The position numbers were made by a program, and so were the translations under genes. This document shows positions 8,691 to 14,772 of a stretch of 14,772 nucleotides of DNA, one piece after another (the first letter of the stretch is position 1; each line of letters begins with the position of its first letter). The stretch comes from an uncultured Clostridium sp. (GTDB lineage Bacteria > Bacillota_I > Bacilli_A > RF39 > UBA660). The stretch lies in contig CAJJPX010000022.1 of assembly GCA_905193755.1 (NCBI GenBank), forward strand, positions 1-14,772, in the 5' to 3' direction. The notes under the pieces were generated by a model. The model saw nothing but the letters and a program-made list of their open reading frames with translations, ran no database searches and had not been told where the DNA came from.

Positions 8691-10223
8691 ATGGAAAAGG
8701 AAAAATTTTATATAACAACACCAATATATTATCCAAGTGCTGATTTTCATATTGGACACTGTTATACAACTATTGTTGCTGATGCTATAGCTCGTTATAA
8801 AAGACTTAAAGGTTTTGATGTTTATTTTCAAACTGGAACAGATGAGCATGGACAAAAAATTGAAAAGAAAGCAGAAGATGCAGGAGTTACACCAATTGAG
8901 TATGTAAATCCAATCGTAGAGAATGCTAAAGATTTATGGAATAAACTTGGTATTTCATATGATCATTTTATTAGAACTACTGACGAAGAACATGTTAAGG
9001 CTGTACAAGCTATATTTAAAGAAATGTATGATAAAGGGGATATTTATAAGGGAGAATATAAAGGTCTTTATTGTACACCTTGTGAATCATTCTGGACTGA
9101 GAGTCAACTAGATGAAAATGGTATGTGCCCTGATTGTCATAGAGAAGTTCATGAAGTAAGTGAAGAAGCATATTTCTTTAAGTTATCTAAATATCAGAGT
9201 GATTTAGTTAAGTATTATGAAGAAAATCCTGATTTTATATTACCACTTACTAGAAAGAATGAAATGCTTAATAATTTCATTAAGCCAGGTCTTGCTGATT
9301 TATGTGTATCAAGAACATCATTTACTTGGGGTATTCCTGTAACATTTGATGAAAAACACGTAGTATATGTTTGGGTAGATGCTCTTTCTAACTATATTAC
9401 TTCACTTGGGTATCCAGACAGAAATAGTGAAATGTTTAAAAAGTATTGGCCAGCTGATTTACATTTAGTAGGTAAAGAAATAGTAAGATTTCATACTATT
9501 ATATGGCCATGTATGTGTATGAGTTTAGGTATTGATTTACCAAAGCAAGTATTTGGTCATGGATGGTTAATTATAGATGGTGGTAAAATATCTAAGTCAC
9601 TTGGAAACTATAAAGATCCTAGAGAATATATTAATACATATGGGGTAGATGCTGTTAGATATTTTGCATTAAGAGAAGTACCATTTGGTAATGATGGAAA
9701 CTTTAGTGAAGAAGCACTTATTACTAGAACTAATGCAGACTTAGTAAATACTTTAGGTAATTTAGTAAATAGAACTATAGCGATGAGTAAGAAATATTTT
9801 GAATCTAAAGTTGAAAATCCAGGTATAAGTGAAGAAGTTGATGATGCACTTATTAGTTATGCTAAAAAGTTACCTAGTCTAGTAGATGAAAAAATGAATT
9901 CATTAAAAGTTAATGAAGCTTTAGAAGATATATTTGAATTATTAAAGAAGAGTAATAAATATATAGATGATACTACTCCTTGGGTACTTGCTAAAGATGA
10001 AGCAAATGCTGATAGACTTAGAACAGTACTTTATAACTTACTAGAATGTATTAGAATATCTACTATATTATTAAGAGCATATATACCAGGAACAAGTGAT
10101 AGAATATTTAAAATGTTAAATACTAAAAATATAGAATTTGACACTTTAGATTTTGGTAATTTGGAAACTGATATAACACTAAATGAAGCAGAAATATTAT
10201 TTAATAGATTAGAAACTAAATAG
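8691..10223 (+). CDS. metG: Methionyl-tRNA synthetase, short form without C-terminal tRNA-binding domain
   Basis: Cytoplasmic class I enzyme that attaches methionine to tRNA-Met using ATP. The 510-residue protein shows the HIGH signature (residues 20-23, HIGH exactly) in the Rossmann fold, KISKS (299-303) as the KMSKS loop, and a zinc knuckle with Cys128, Cys131, Cys146 and Cys149. The alpha-helical anticodon-binding domain follows, with W in DDTTPWVLAKDE (about residue 424). Bacillus subtilis MetRS is about 660 residues because of a C-terminal EMAP-like tRNA-binding domain; this protein stops before it, which is normal for several lineages. The ATG at 8691 has a strong SD, AGGAGGG (8680-8686). 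It is controlled by the T-box in its leader and ends at a terminator overlapping the stop codon. It looks monocistronic. Confidence 0.97.
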   Translation: MEKEKFYITTPIYYPSADFHIGHCYTTIVADAIARYKRLKGFDVYFQTGTDEHGQKIEKKAEDAGVTPIEYVNPIVENAKDLWNKLGISYDHFIRTTDEEHVKAVQAIFKEMYDKGDIYKGEYKGLYCTPCESFWTESQLDENGMCPDCHREVHEVSEEAYFFKLSKYQSDLVKYYEENPDFILPLTRKNEMLNNFIKPGLADLCVSRTSFTWGIPVTFDEKHVVYVWVDALSNYITSLGYPDRNSEMFKKYWPADLHLVGKEIVRFHTIIWPCMCMSLGIDLPKQVFGHGWLIIDGGKISKSLGNYKDPREYINTYGVDAVRYFALREVPFGNDGNFSEEALITRTNADLVNTLGNLVNRTIAMSKKYFESKVENPGISEEVDDALISYAKKLPSLVDEKMNSLKVNEALEDIFELLKKSNKYIDDTTPWVLAKDEANADRLRTVLYNLLECIRISTILLRAYIPGTSDRIFKMLNTKNIEFDTLDFGNLETDITLNEAEILFNRLETK

Positions 10224-10249
10224 ATTGTTTACATGCAATCTATTTTTTA
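10217..10249 (+). terminator. Terminator after metG
   Basis: AATAGATTG (10219-10227) pairs with CAATCTATT (10236-10244), followed by T residues. The metG stop codon (10221-10223) lies in the stem. Confidence 0.85.
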
Positions 10250-10268
10250 TGTGTAAAAAATTTGTTAA

Positions 10269-10297
10269 TTTACATATATACATCTATATGTTAAAAT
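10269..10297 (+). promoter_or_regulatory. Promoter of the TraX-family gene
   Basis: TTTACA (10269-10274) and TAAAAT (10292-10297) are 17 bases apart with TG at 10289-10290. A start near 10304 leaves only about 8 bases before the ATG at 10312. Confidence 0.6.
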
Positions 10298-10311
10298 TTA
10301 TATGATGAAGT

Positions 10312-10980
10312 ATGAAAAACAGTAAGACTACAATTATGAATATGGATACTACATTTTTAAAGATAATAGCTATTATATCTATGGTTATTGATCATGCAGG
10401 AAGTGTATTTTTTCCTAGTAGTTTGTTAATGCGTTCTATTGGTAGAATAGCTTTTCCTTTATTTACATATTCAATAATGATAGGTTACTTTAATACTAAA
10501 AATATAAATAAATATATAATAAGACTTTTAGTAGTAGGAATAATTAGTCAACCTATTTATATGCTACTTTTTAATATAAATACACCAAATATAATGTTTA
10601 CTTTAGTTTTTGAAGTATTACTTTATTATGCTTTAGATAATAAGAAATGGTGGTATTTACCATTCTTAGTGATAATACCTTTTACTTTAAAGTTTGATTA
10701 TGCTTTAATATATTTATTTTTAGTACCAATGTTTTATTACTTTAGAAATAATAAATTTTTATTATTCTTATCATATACAGCATTTTATTTCAATTATGCA
10801 TTAGATACTGAAATATATTTTAATAATATTCCATCTTGTTTAACAGCATGTTCTATTTTTGCTTTACCATTTATTCTTATTAATACAAATACTAAATTTA
10901 AAATTAATAAATATTTCTTTTATATATTTTATCCTTTACATTTATTGATACTTTTTGTTATTAAATATATTATTATGTAA
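10312..10980 (+). CDS. TraX-family multi-spanning membrane protein
   Basis: The 222-residue hydrophobic protein has the marks of the TraX family: an N-terminal membrane segment with I-D-H-A-G (about residues 27-31) and the block R-S-I-G-R-I-A-F-P-L-F (about 42-52). Seven or eight membrane segments are likely. The family is named after the F-plasmid protein that acetylates pilin, but chromosomal Firmicutes members are common and mostly uncharacterised. An acyltransferase acting on an envelope component is a reasonable guess, not shown here. No plasmid or conjugation genes are nearby. The chosen ATG has no good SD. ATGs at 10336 and 10342 (residues 9 and 11) are alternatives, since the family-like sequence starts after them. 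The gene ends just before the PadR promoter, with no clear terminator. Confidence 0.82.
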   Translation: MKNSKTTIMNMDTTFLKIIAIISMVIDHAGSVFFPSSLLMRSIGRIAFPLFTYSIMIGYFNTKNINKYIIRLLVVGIISQPIYMLLFNINTPNIMFTLVFEVLLYYALDNKKWWYLPFLVIIPFTLKFDYALIYLFLVPMFYYFRNNKFLLFLSYTAFYFNYALDTEIYFNNIPSCLTACSIFALPFILINTNTKFKINKYFFYIFYPLHLLILFVIKYIIM

Positions 10981-10985
10981 TAAAC

Positions 10986-11019
10986 ACTACTTGACAATAC
11001 ATAGTAGTAGTGATATTAT
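10986..11019 (+). promoter_or_regulatory. Promoter of padR-HAAS operon with inverted repeat, likely autoregulated
   Basis: A consensus -35 TTGACA (10991-10996) and -10 TATTAT (11014-11019) are 17 bases apart, with TG at 11011-11012. The inverted repeat ACTACT (10986-10991) and AGTAGT (11003-11008), 11 bases apart, brackets the -35. PadR proteins commonly repress their own promoters by binding such dyads, so this is a candidate operator. The predicted start near 11026 gives a leader consisting of little more than the SD. Confidence 0.6.
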
Positions 11020-11035
11020 GTGTGTGAGGTGGATG

Positions 11036-11359
11036 ATGGATACACAATTTAAGAAGGGTGTCTTAGAATTGTTGGTACTTATATTTGCATCTAAAAAGGA
11101 TAGATATGGTTATGAACTTGTTGAAGAGATTAGTAAAGTAGTTAATGTTAATGAAGGGACTATATATCCGATATTAAAGAGACTAACAAATGAGAATTAT
11201 TTTGAAACGTATTTGAAGGAATCAACTGGAGGACCGAGTCGTAAATATTATAAACTTACAGTTCTAGGAGAAAAAAGAAAGAATGATTTACTTGAAGAGT
11301 GGAAGAAGTTTGAAAGTAGTGTTAATGCTTTTATAAAGGAGAGTGAAAATGGTGACTAA
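11036..11359 (+). CDS. PadR-family transcriptional regulator
   Basis: The 107-residue winged-helix protein has the typical PadR N-terminal helix (FKKGVLELLVL), Y-G-Y-E-L, the recognition helix block G-T-I-Y-P-I-L-K-R-L (about residues 40-49) and the wing G-G-P-S-R-K-Y-Y-K-L-T (about 64-74). A short C-terminal helix for dimerisation makes it a PadR-s2 type. The frame is open back to 10955, but MDTQFKKG at 11036 fits the family and lies 5 bases after GAGGT; the ATG at 11033 is too close to it. The end overlaps the next gene by 11 bases. PadR next to a HAAS/DUF1700 protein is a recurrent pair in Firmicutes, where PadR represses the operon until an envelope or antimicrobial signal arrives. The ligand is unknown. 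Confidence 0.92.
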   Translation: MDTQFKKGVLELLVLIFASKKDRYGYELVEEISKVVNVNEGTIYPILKRLTNENYFETYLKESTGGPSRKYYKLTVLGEKRKNDLLEEWKKFESSVNAFIKESENGD

Positions 11360-12710
11360 GAGTGAATTTATAAATAAATTAAAAGATAAACTTAGTATAT
11401 TAAATAAAAATGAAGTAGATGACATAATTAATGAATATAGTGAACACATTGATGAGAAAGTTAAGTCTGGTGTTAGTGAGAGTGAAGCTATAAGTGAATT
11501 TGGTAGTATTGATGAGTTAGTATCTGGGATACTTGATGCTTATAAAATAAATAAAGACTATAATAAAGGAGAAAGTCATTTAGTAAGGGATATTATTGAT
11601 ACTACTAAGGATGTGTTTAATAAGACTATTAAAATATTCTCTAATGGTACATTTAAAGATATAATGCAGTTACTTATATATATATTAATAGCTTTAATAA
11701 TATGTGCGATTGTTAAGTTACCATTCTATTTTATACAAGATGGTTTTGAAAATATAATTTCATCTATACCATATAAGTTCTATAATTTTATAAGTACTAT
11801 TGTGGAAATAGTTATTAATCTTTTATATATAGTTGTTGCTTATATAGTATTTATTAAGTTAATGAATGAGAAAATTCTTAATAGTTATAATTTAACAAGT
11901 GAAGAAAAAGTTATTAAGAATAAAAAGTCTAAAGAAGTTAAAGAAACTAAAAAGGAAGTATTAATTAAAGAAAAGAAGAGTTTACATAAAGAAGATAATT
12001 CTTTTATATCATTTGTTAGTAAAATGATTCTTATATTTATCAAATGTATAGCATTTTTTATACTTGTTATTATGGCTTGTGGTTTAGTAACATCATCAGT
12101 ATTATTTGCGATGGCAATTGAGTTTTCAATTAAATATTATTTATTCTTAGGAATTATAATAGCTTCGCTTGGACTTCTTGTTGGATTTATATGGGTAAGT
12201 GAATTATTATATAGATTTATATTTAATTATAAAGTTAATACTACTAGACTTCTTATTACTTTTATAGCATCAATAGTTTTATTTGGGTTTGGTATGGGTG
12301 CGTTTATGGTAGAAGTAACTGATTTAGAGTTTAGTGATGCTGAAATAAATTATGTTCTTAGAAAAGAATATCAATTAGATGTAACAAATGTTAAAAAGAT
12401 AAATTGTGATAGCTGTGGAAGTGTTGATAAGAAATATAATAATAATCTTGAAGATAATGTTATAAATGTTAAGGTATATGGAAGTAGTTATTCTAATCCA
12501 TATTATACTAATAATGAATATAATGATTCTAGTGTAGTATCATTTCATTATACAAATTCAACTAATAAGTTTATAAATACTATTCTTACTGATATAAAGG
12601 AAGGTAGATTTTATAATTATGATACATTAGTCAATTTAAAAATAGAAATAGAAGGAAATAAGAAAACACTTAATAAACTTGATATAACTGAGTGTACTTG
12701 GTGTGATTAG
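11349..12710 (+). CDS. HAAS/DUF1700 membrane protein with cysteine-motif C-terminal outer domain
   Basis: The 453-residue protein opens with a HAAS (DUF1700) domain (about 1-70: KSEFINKLKDKL, EYSEHIDEKV, EAISEFGS), the usual partner of PadR. About five membrane segments follow (roughly 103-128, 145-172, 225-253, 263-285, 300-322), with a Lys/Glu-rich cytoplasmic loop (about 180-215). The last 130 residues lie beyond the final segment and contain two C-x-x-C motifs, Cys353-Cys356 and Cys449-Cys452, the second only one residue from the end. This part is beta-rich and could be a remnant of the DUF4097 adhesin-like domain often encoded beside HAAS genes, but no clear match is seen. The ATG at 11349 follows AAGGAG by 7 bases; the GTG at 11343 is too close to the SD. 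It is co-transcribed and translationally coupled with padR. It is probably an envelope sensor or effector. Confidence 0.85.
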   Translation: MVTKSEFINKLKDKLSILNKNEVDDIINEYSEHIDEKVKSGVSESEAISEFGSIDELVSGILDAYKINKDYNKGESHLVRDIIDTTKDVFNKTIKIFSNGTFKDIMQLLIYILIALIICAIVKLPFYFIQDGFENIISSIPYKFYNFISTIVEIVINLLYIVVAYIVFIKLMNEKILNSYNLTSEEKVIKNKKSKEVKETKKEVLIKEKKSLHKEDNSFISFVSKMILIFIKCIAFFILVIMACGLVTSSVLFAMAIEFSIKYYLFLGIIIASLGLLVGFIWVSELLYRFIFNYKVNTTRLLITFIASIVLFGFGMGAFMVEVTDLEFSDAEINYVLRKEYQLDVTNVKKINCDSCGSVDKKYNNNLEDNVINVKVYGSSYSNPYYTNNEYNDSSVVSFHYTNSTNKFINTILTDIKEGRFYNYDTLVNLKIEIEGNKKTLNKLDITECTWCD

Positions 12711-12735
12711 GAAATAAAAAGTATTTCCTTTTTAT
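12709..12735 (+). terminator. Terminator after the HAAS gene
   Basis: AGGAAATA (12709-12716) pairs with TATTTCCT (12722-12729), with a 5-base loop, followed by TTTTT. It overlaps the stop codon. Confidence 0.8.
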
Positions 12736-12746
12736 TTGGTTTATTT

Positions 12747-12752
12747 TATAAT
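12747..12752 (+). promoter_or_regulatory. -10 box placed for a leaderless transcript
   Basis: TATAAT is followed after 7 bases by the ATG at 12760, so the expected start coincides with the start codon. No good -35 is seen; that region holds the preceding terminator. Confidence 0.4.
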
Positions 12753-12759
12753 GTTTAGT

Positions 12760-13956
12760 ATGAAGAACGTGAAGAAATATATATTAATATTAAGTTTGTT
12801 TTTAATTATTATGATAGGAATTTTAATATTCTTTGTATTTAAGTATGAAGAATTACATTTACTTAGTAAATCTAGAGATTTACTTTCATATTTATATACT
12901 TTAGACGCTGGTGAATATAATTTTAAGTCTGGTTCAATATATAATGAAAATAAAATTTTTAATAATACTTATTATTTTGATGGTAATGGAAAAATAAAGA
13001 TAGACAAATATAATAATGTTAGTTTTCTTATTGAGTCAAATGAATATTGTGTTAGTAAAACAGCTTTGGGAAGTATAAAGATAGAAAAAAGTAAATGTGG
13101 AGAGTTTGTTAATATAGATGCTAAGGTTGTTAAGAATAATAATATTATATCTTTTAATGTTAATAAGAATGATTTAGATTATATGATATCTAAGAGAGAT
13201 GACTTTAAAGGAGAGTGGATACATAAGAATTATAAAGATAATATAATACTTAAGTCTTATGATACTAGTAAATATTATATTTGGTTTAGAGATGTGGCTG
13301 GTAATGTAAGTGATGCATATAGCTATCAAGTTGAGTGTTTTTTAAGCAATAAAGGTGAGTATGAAAAAGATAAATATTATTGTGATGGCTCTATTGTTAG
13401 TCTAAATGATATAAATTATATTGTAGTTAATGATAATGAGAATGAAATAACTCTTATGAAACAAAATCCTTTAGAAGAAAAGTTATATCATTGTACTGAT
13501 AAAGTTAGTGACTATTGTTATTATACAAATAGTGAGATAAATAAATATAAATGGAGTAATTCTTATATAAACTATTATTTGAATAATGTGTTTATTAAAA
13601 CTTTGGATAAAGAAATAATAAATAATTTAAAGGAAACAGCTATTTGTGATGATTTTATAAAGTATGGTTGTAATGGTGAAGGGTGTGGAGGCTATACTAA
13701 AGAAGAAATAAGTAATAATAATTGGACATGTAATAATTATAGTAAAAGTAAAGTTAGAATTATAACTTATAATGAGTATGTTAATATTTATAATAAAGTA
13801 AATAATTATAGTGTTTTAAATGGTAATTATTGGTTAATGGATTTGGGTGATGATGATAAAGGTTCTTCTGTTCAATATAGTTATGATGTTTATATACTTG
13901 AAGAATTTACAAATAAACTTGATGTTAAACCTGTTATATCTATTTTAAAATATTGA
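12760..13956 (+). CDS. Membrane-anchored exported protein with Ig-like and DUF6273-like domains
   Basis: The 398-residue protein has an uncleaved N-terminal membrane anchor (about 6-28), and the rest lies outside. Residues about 45-125 form a beta-rich region with G-N-G-K-I-K-I-D and two cysteines. Residues about 150-195 include Y-Y-I-W-F-R-D-V-A-G-N-V-S-D, typical of bacterial Ig-like strands. From about 208 to the end it resembles DUF6273: K-W-S-N-S-Y-I-N-Y-Y-L-N-N-V-F, then R-I-I-T-Y-N-E-Y, Y-W-L-M-D-L-G and a closing V-K-P-V-I-S-I. Ten cysteines occur after the anchor, several in close pairs, suggesting disulfides. The frame is open to a TTG at 12736; ATGs lie at 12751 and 12760. MKNVKKY at 12760 gives a normal signal anchor but lacks an SD. 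Function unknown; a surface or adhesion-related role is inferred. Confidence 0.72.
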   Translation: MKNVKKYILILSLFLIIMIGILIFFVFKYEELHLLSKSRDLLSYLYTLDAGEYNFKSGSIYNENKIFNNTYYFDGNGKIKIDKYNNVSFLIESNEYCVSKTALGSIKIEKSKCGEFVNIDAKVVKNNNIISFNVNKNDLDYMISKRDDFKGEWIHKNYKDNIILKSYDTSKYYIWFRDVAGNVSDAYSYQVECFLSNKGEYEKDKYYCDGSIVSLNDINYIVVNDNENEITLMKQNPLEEKLYHCTDKVSDYCYYTNSEINKYKWSNSYINYYLNNVFIKTLDKEIINNLKETAICDDFIKYGCNGEGCGGYTKEEISNNNWTCNNYSKSKVRIITYNEYVNIYNKVNNYSVLNGNYWLMDLGDDDKGSSVQYSYDVYILEEFTNKLDVKPVISILKY

Positions 13957-13981
13957 AGTATTTAGTTGTTTATGTTAAAAT
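13953..13981 (+). promoter_or_regulatory. Promoter of the Asp/Cys repeat gene
   Basis: TTGAAG (13953-13958), overlapping the upstream stop codon, and TAAAAT (13976-13981) are 17 bases apart, with TG at 13973-13974. No terminator separates it from the upstream gene. Confidence 0.6.
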
Positions 13982-14005
13982 TATTTTGATAATAGGAGAT
14001 AAATT

Positions 14006-14772
14006 ATGGAAGATAATGTTATATTAAATGATGATTTTAATAATAATGGTCAAATTGAAGATGAAGAAGAAAAAGAAAAAAAGAAGAAAAGATTTTTGAT
14101 TTTACTGCTTTTGTTGTTATTTTTTGTAATATTGATATTAGGAGGAGCTGGCTTATATATTAAGCATAAAGGCAATGGTAACATGAATATTGATATTGAT
14201 GGTGACGGTATTGCTGAAATTAATATTGATAATGGTACTGGTAAATGTCAAGTTAACTGTAGTACTGATAATAAGAAACCTAATACTAATATAGATTATA
14301 AAAAGAATCATAAGCCAACATTTAATGTTGATACAGACGGTGATGGTAAACCTGATAAAAACTTGATCAATCAAGATACAGATGGGGACGGTAAGTGTGA
14401 TTTAAACTGTGATACTGATGATGATGGTTGGCCAGATAAGAATTTAGATCTTGATGATGATGGCAAATGTGATTTAAATTGTGATACAGATGGGGACGGT
14501 AAGTGTAATACTAATTGCGATACTAATGATGATGGTAAATGCGATTTGAATTGTGATAATAATAAAGACGGATATTGTGATTTAAATTGTGATACTGATG
14601 ACGATGGAAAATGTAATCATAGTTGTGACACTGATAATGATGGAATTTGTAATATAAATTGTGATACTAATGGAGATGGAAAATGCGATTTAAATTGTGA
14701 TACTAATGGTGACGGTAAGTGCGATGTTAACTGTGATAACAATAAAGATGGATATTGTGATTTGAACTGTGA
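14006..14772 (+). CDS. Membrane-anchored Asp/Cys-rich repeat protein, partial (3' end outside window)
   Basis: At least 255 residues, open at the window edge. The ATG has SD AGGAG 7 bases upstream. An acidic N-terminus (1-30, with EDEEEKEKKKK) precedes one membrane segment (about 31-54), so the rest faces outward. After a spacer with degenerate copies, 12-residue repeats run from about residue 109 to the edge with consensus C-D-T-D-G-D-G-K-C-D-L-N. The D-x-D-x-D-G core matches calcium-binding loops of thrombospondin type 3 and dockerin repeats. Here nearly every unit also carries two cysteines, giving a C-x3-C-x7-C pattern. Unlike normal TSP3 repeats, units are very short and regular. A calcium-stiffened, disulfide-stapled stalk is a plausible structure, but this is inference. 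A C-terminal functional domain may follow outside the window. Confidence 0.85.
   Translation, partial: MEDNVILNDDFNNNGQIEDEEEKEKKKKRFLILLLLLLFFVILILGGAGLYIKHKGNGNMNIDIDGDGIAEINIDNGTGKCQVNCSTDNKKPNTNIDYKKNHKPTFNVDTDGDGKPDKNLINQDTDGDGKCDLNCDTDDDGWPDKNLDLDDDGKCDLNCDTDGDGKCNTNCDTNDDGKCDLNCDNNKDGYCDLNCDTDDDGKCNHSCDTDNDGICNINCDTNGDGKCDLNCDTNGDGKCDVNCDNNKDGYCDLNC
14330..14772 (+). repeat. Tandem 36-bp coding repeats (12 residues each), continuing past the window
   Basis: About 12 units are visible. The first (14330) is longer by two codons and has Pro in place of Cys. Units vary at Asp/Asn and at synonymous sites. A 24-base segment at 14375-14398 recurs exactly at 14483-14506, three units away. The unit ending DNNKDGYCDLN occurs twice (units 6 and 11) with several silent differences. 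The pattern suggests old duplication under protein-level selection with some recent copying. Confidence 0.9.

Noticed and set aside
8673..9111. Minus-strand frame (8673-8855) and plus-strand frame (8923-9111) within metG
   Set aside because: Shadows of metG, which has clear synthetase motifs throughout.
10312..10980. TraX-like gene as a sign of an integrated conjugative element
   Set aside because: No transfer, integrase or relaxase genes and no attachment repeats seen; chromosomal TraX homologues are common in Firmicutes.
10955..11035. Upstream starts for PadR (10955) and ATG at 11033
   Set aside because: The upstream extension overlaps the TraX gene end and the promoter, and does not resemble PadR; 11033 is too close to the SD.
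11343..11348. GTG start for the HAAS protein
   Set aside because: Only one or two bases from the SD; ATG at 11349 has ideal spacing.
12736..12759. TTG start at 12736 for the DUF6273-like protein
   Set aside because: It overlaps the terminator tail and the -10 box; it has no SD.
14153..14374. Minus-strand frame of 73 codons opposite the repeat gene
   Set aside because: It arises from the Asp/Asn-rich repeat codons; the plus-strand frame has SD, promoter and membrane anchor.
14330..14772. Regular repeats as a possible CRISPR array
   Set aside because: The 36-base periodicity is in frame, the units have no variable spacers and they encode conserved Asp/Cys residues.

Overview
The window is low-GC and strongly AT-rich outside the rRNA. 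It reads as the chromosome of a gut-type Bacilli/Mollicutes-related bacterium, for example the RF39/RFN20-like or Erysipelotrichales-like groups; this placement is inference. Supporting signs are the Bacillus-like 23S rRNA and tRNA-His, a very short Mollicutes-like 5S rRNA (about 106 nt), a methionine T-box, a PadR/HAAS pair and FtsX/MacB-type ABC transporters. TGA is used as a stop and tryptophan is always TGG in the genes read, so the genetic code is standard and this is not a Mycoplasma/Spiroplasma.

Layout. Positions 1-1515 are the 3' half of a 23S rRNA, followed by 5S rRNA (about 1583-1688) that seems to have its own promoter. A bidirectional terminator separates the rRNA from a minus-strand thioredoxin-fold lipoprotein gene (1750-2193). 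Divergent promoters then drive this lipoprotein gene and tRNA-His(GTG) (2308-2384). Next come a membrane-anchored HtrA/DegP-like protease (2495-3676) and a two-gene operon of fused ATPase-permease ABC transporters (3780-6002, 6004-8445). A methionine T-box leader controls metG (8691-10223). A TraX-family membrane protein (10312-10980) follows, then a PadR regulator (11036-11359) overlapping a HAAS/DUF1700 membrane protein (11349-12710). The window closes with a membrane-anchored DUF6273-like exported protein (12760-13956) and the start of a membrane-anchored protein made of Asp/Cys-rich 12-residue repeats (14006, running off the end).

How the parts relate. The first half is translation machinery (rRNA, tRNA-His, MetRS) mixed with envelope functions (HtrA quality control, the ABC pair). 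The second half, from 10312 on, is envelope-directed. PadR is likely a ligand-sensing repressor of its own operon with the HAAS protein. The last two genes and the HAAS C-terminus all place cysteine-rich domains outside the membrane. Most genes are short, separately promoted units, and several promoters share a 17-bp spacer and a TGN-extended -10.

Most worth a second look: the Asp/Cys repeat protein, the A2057-U2611 variant of the 23S macrolide site, the apparently self-contained 5S gene, the T-box with a weak terminator, and the SD-only or nearly leaderless transcripts predicted for several genes.
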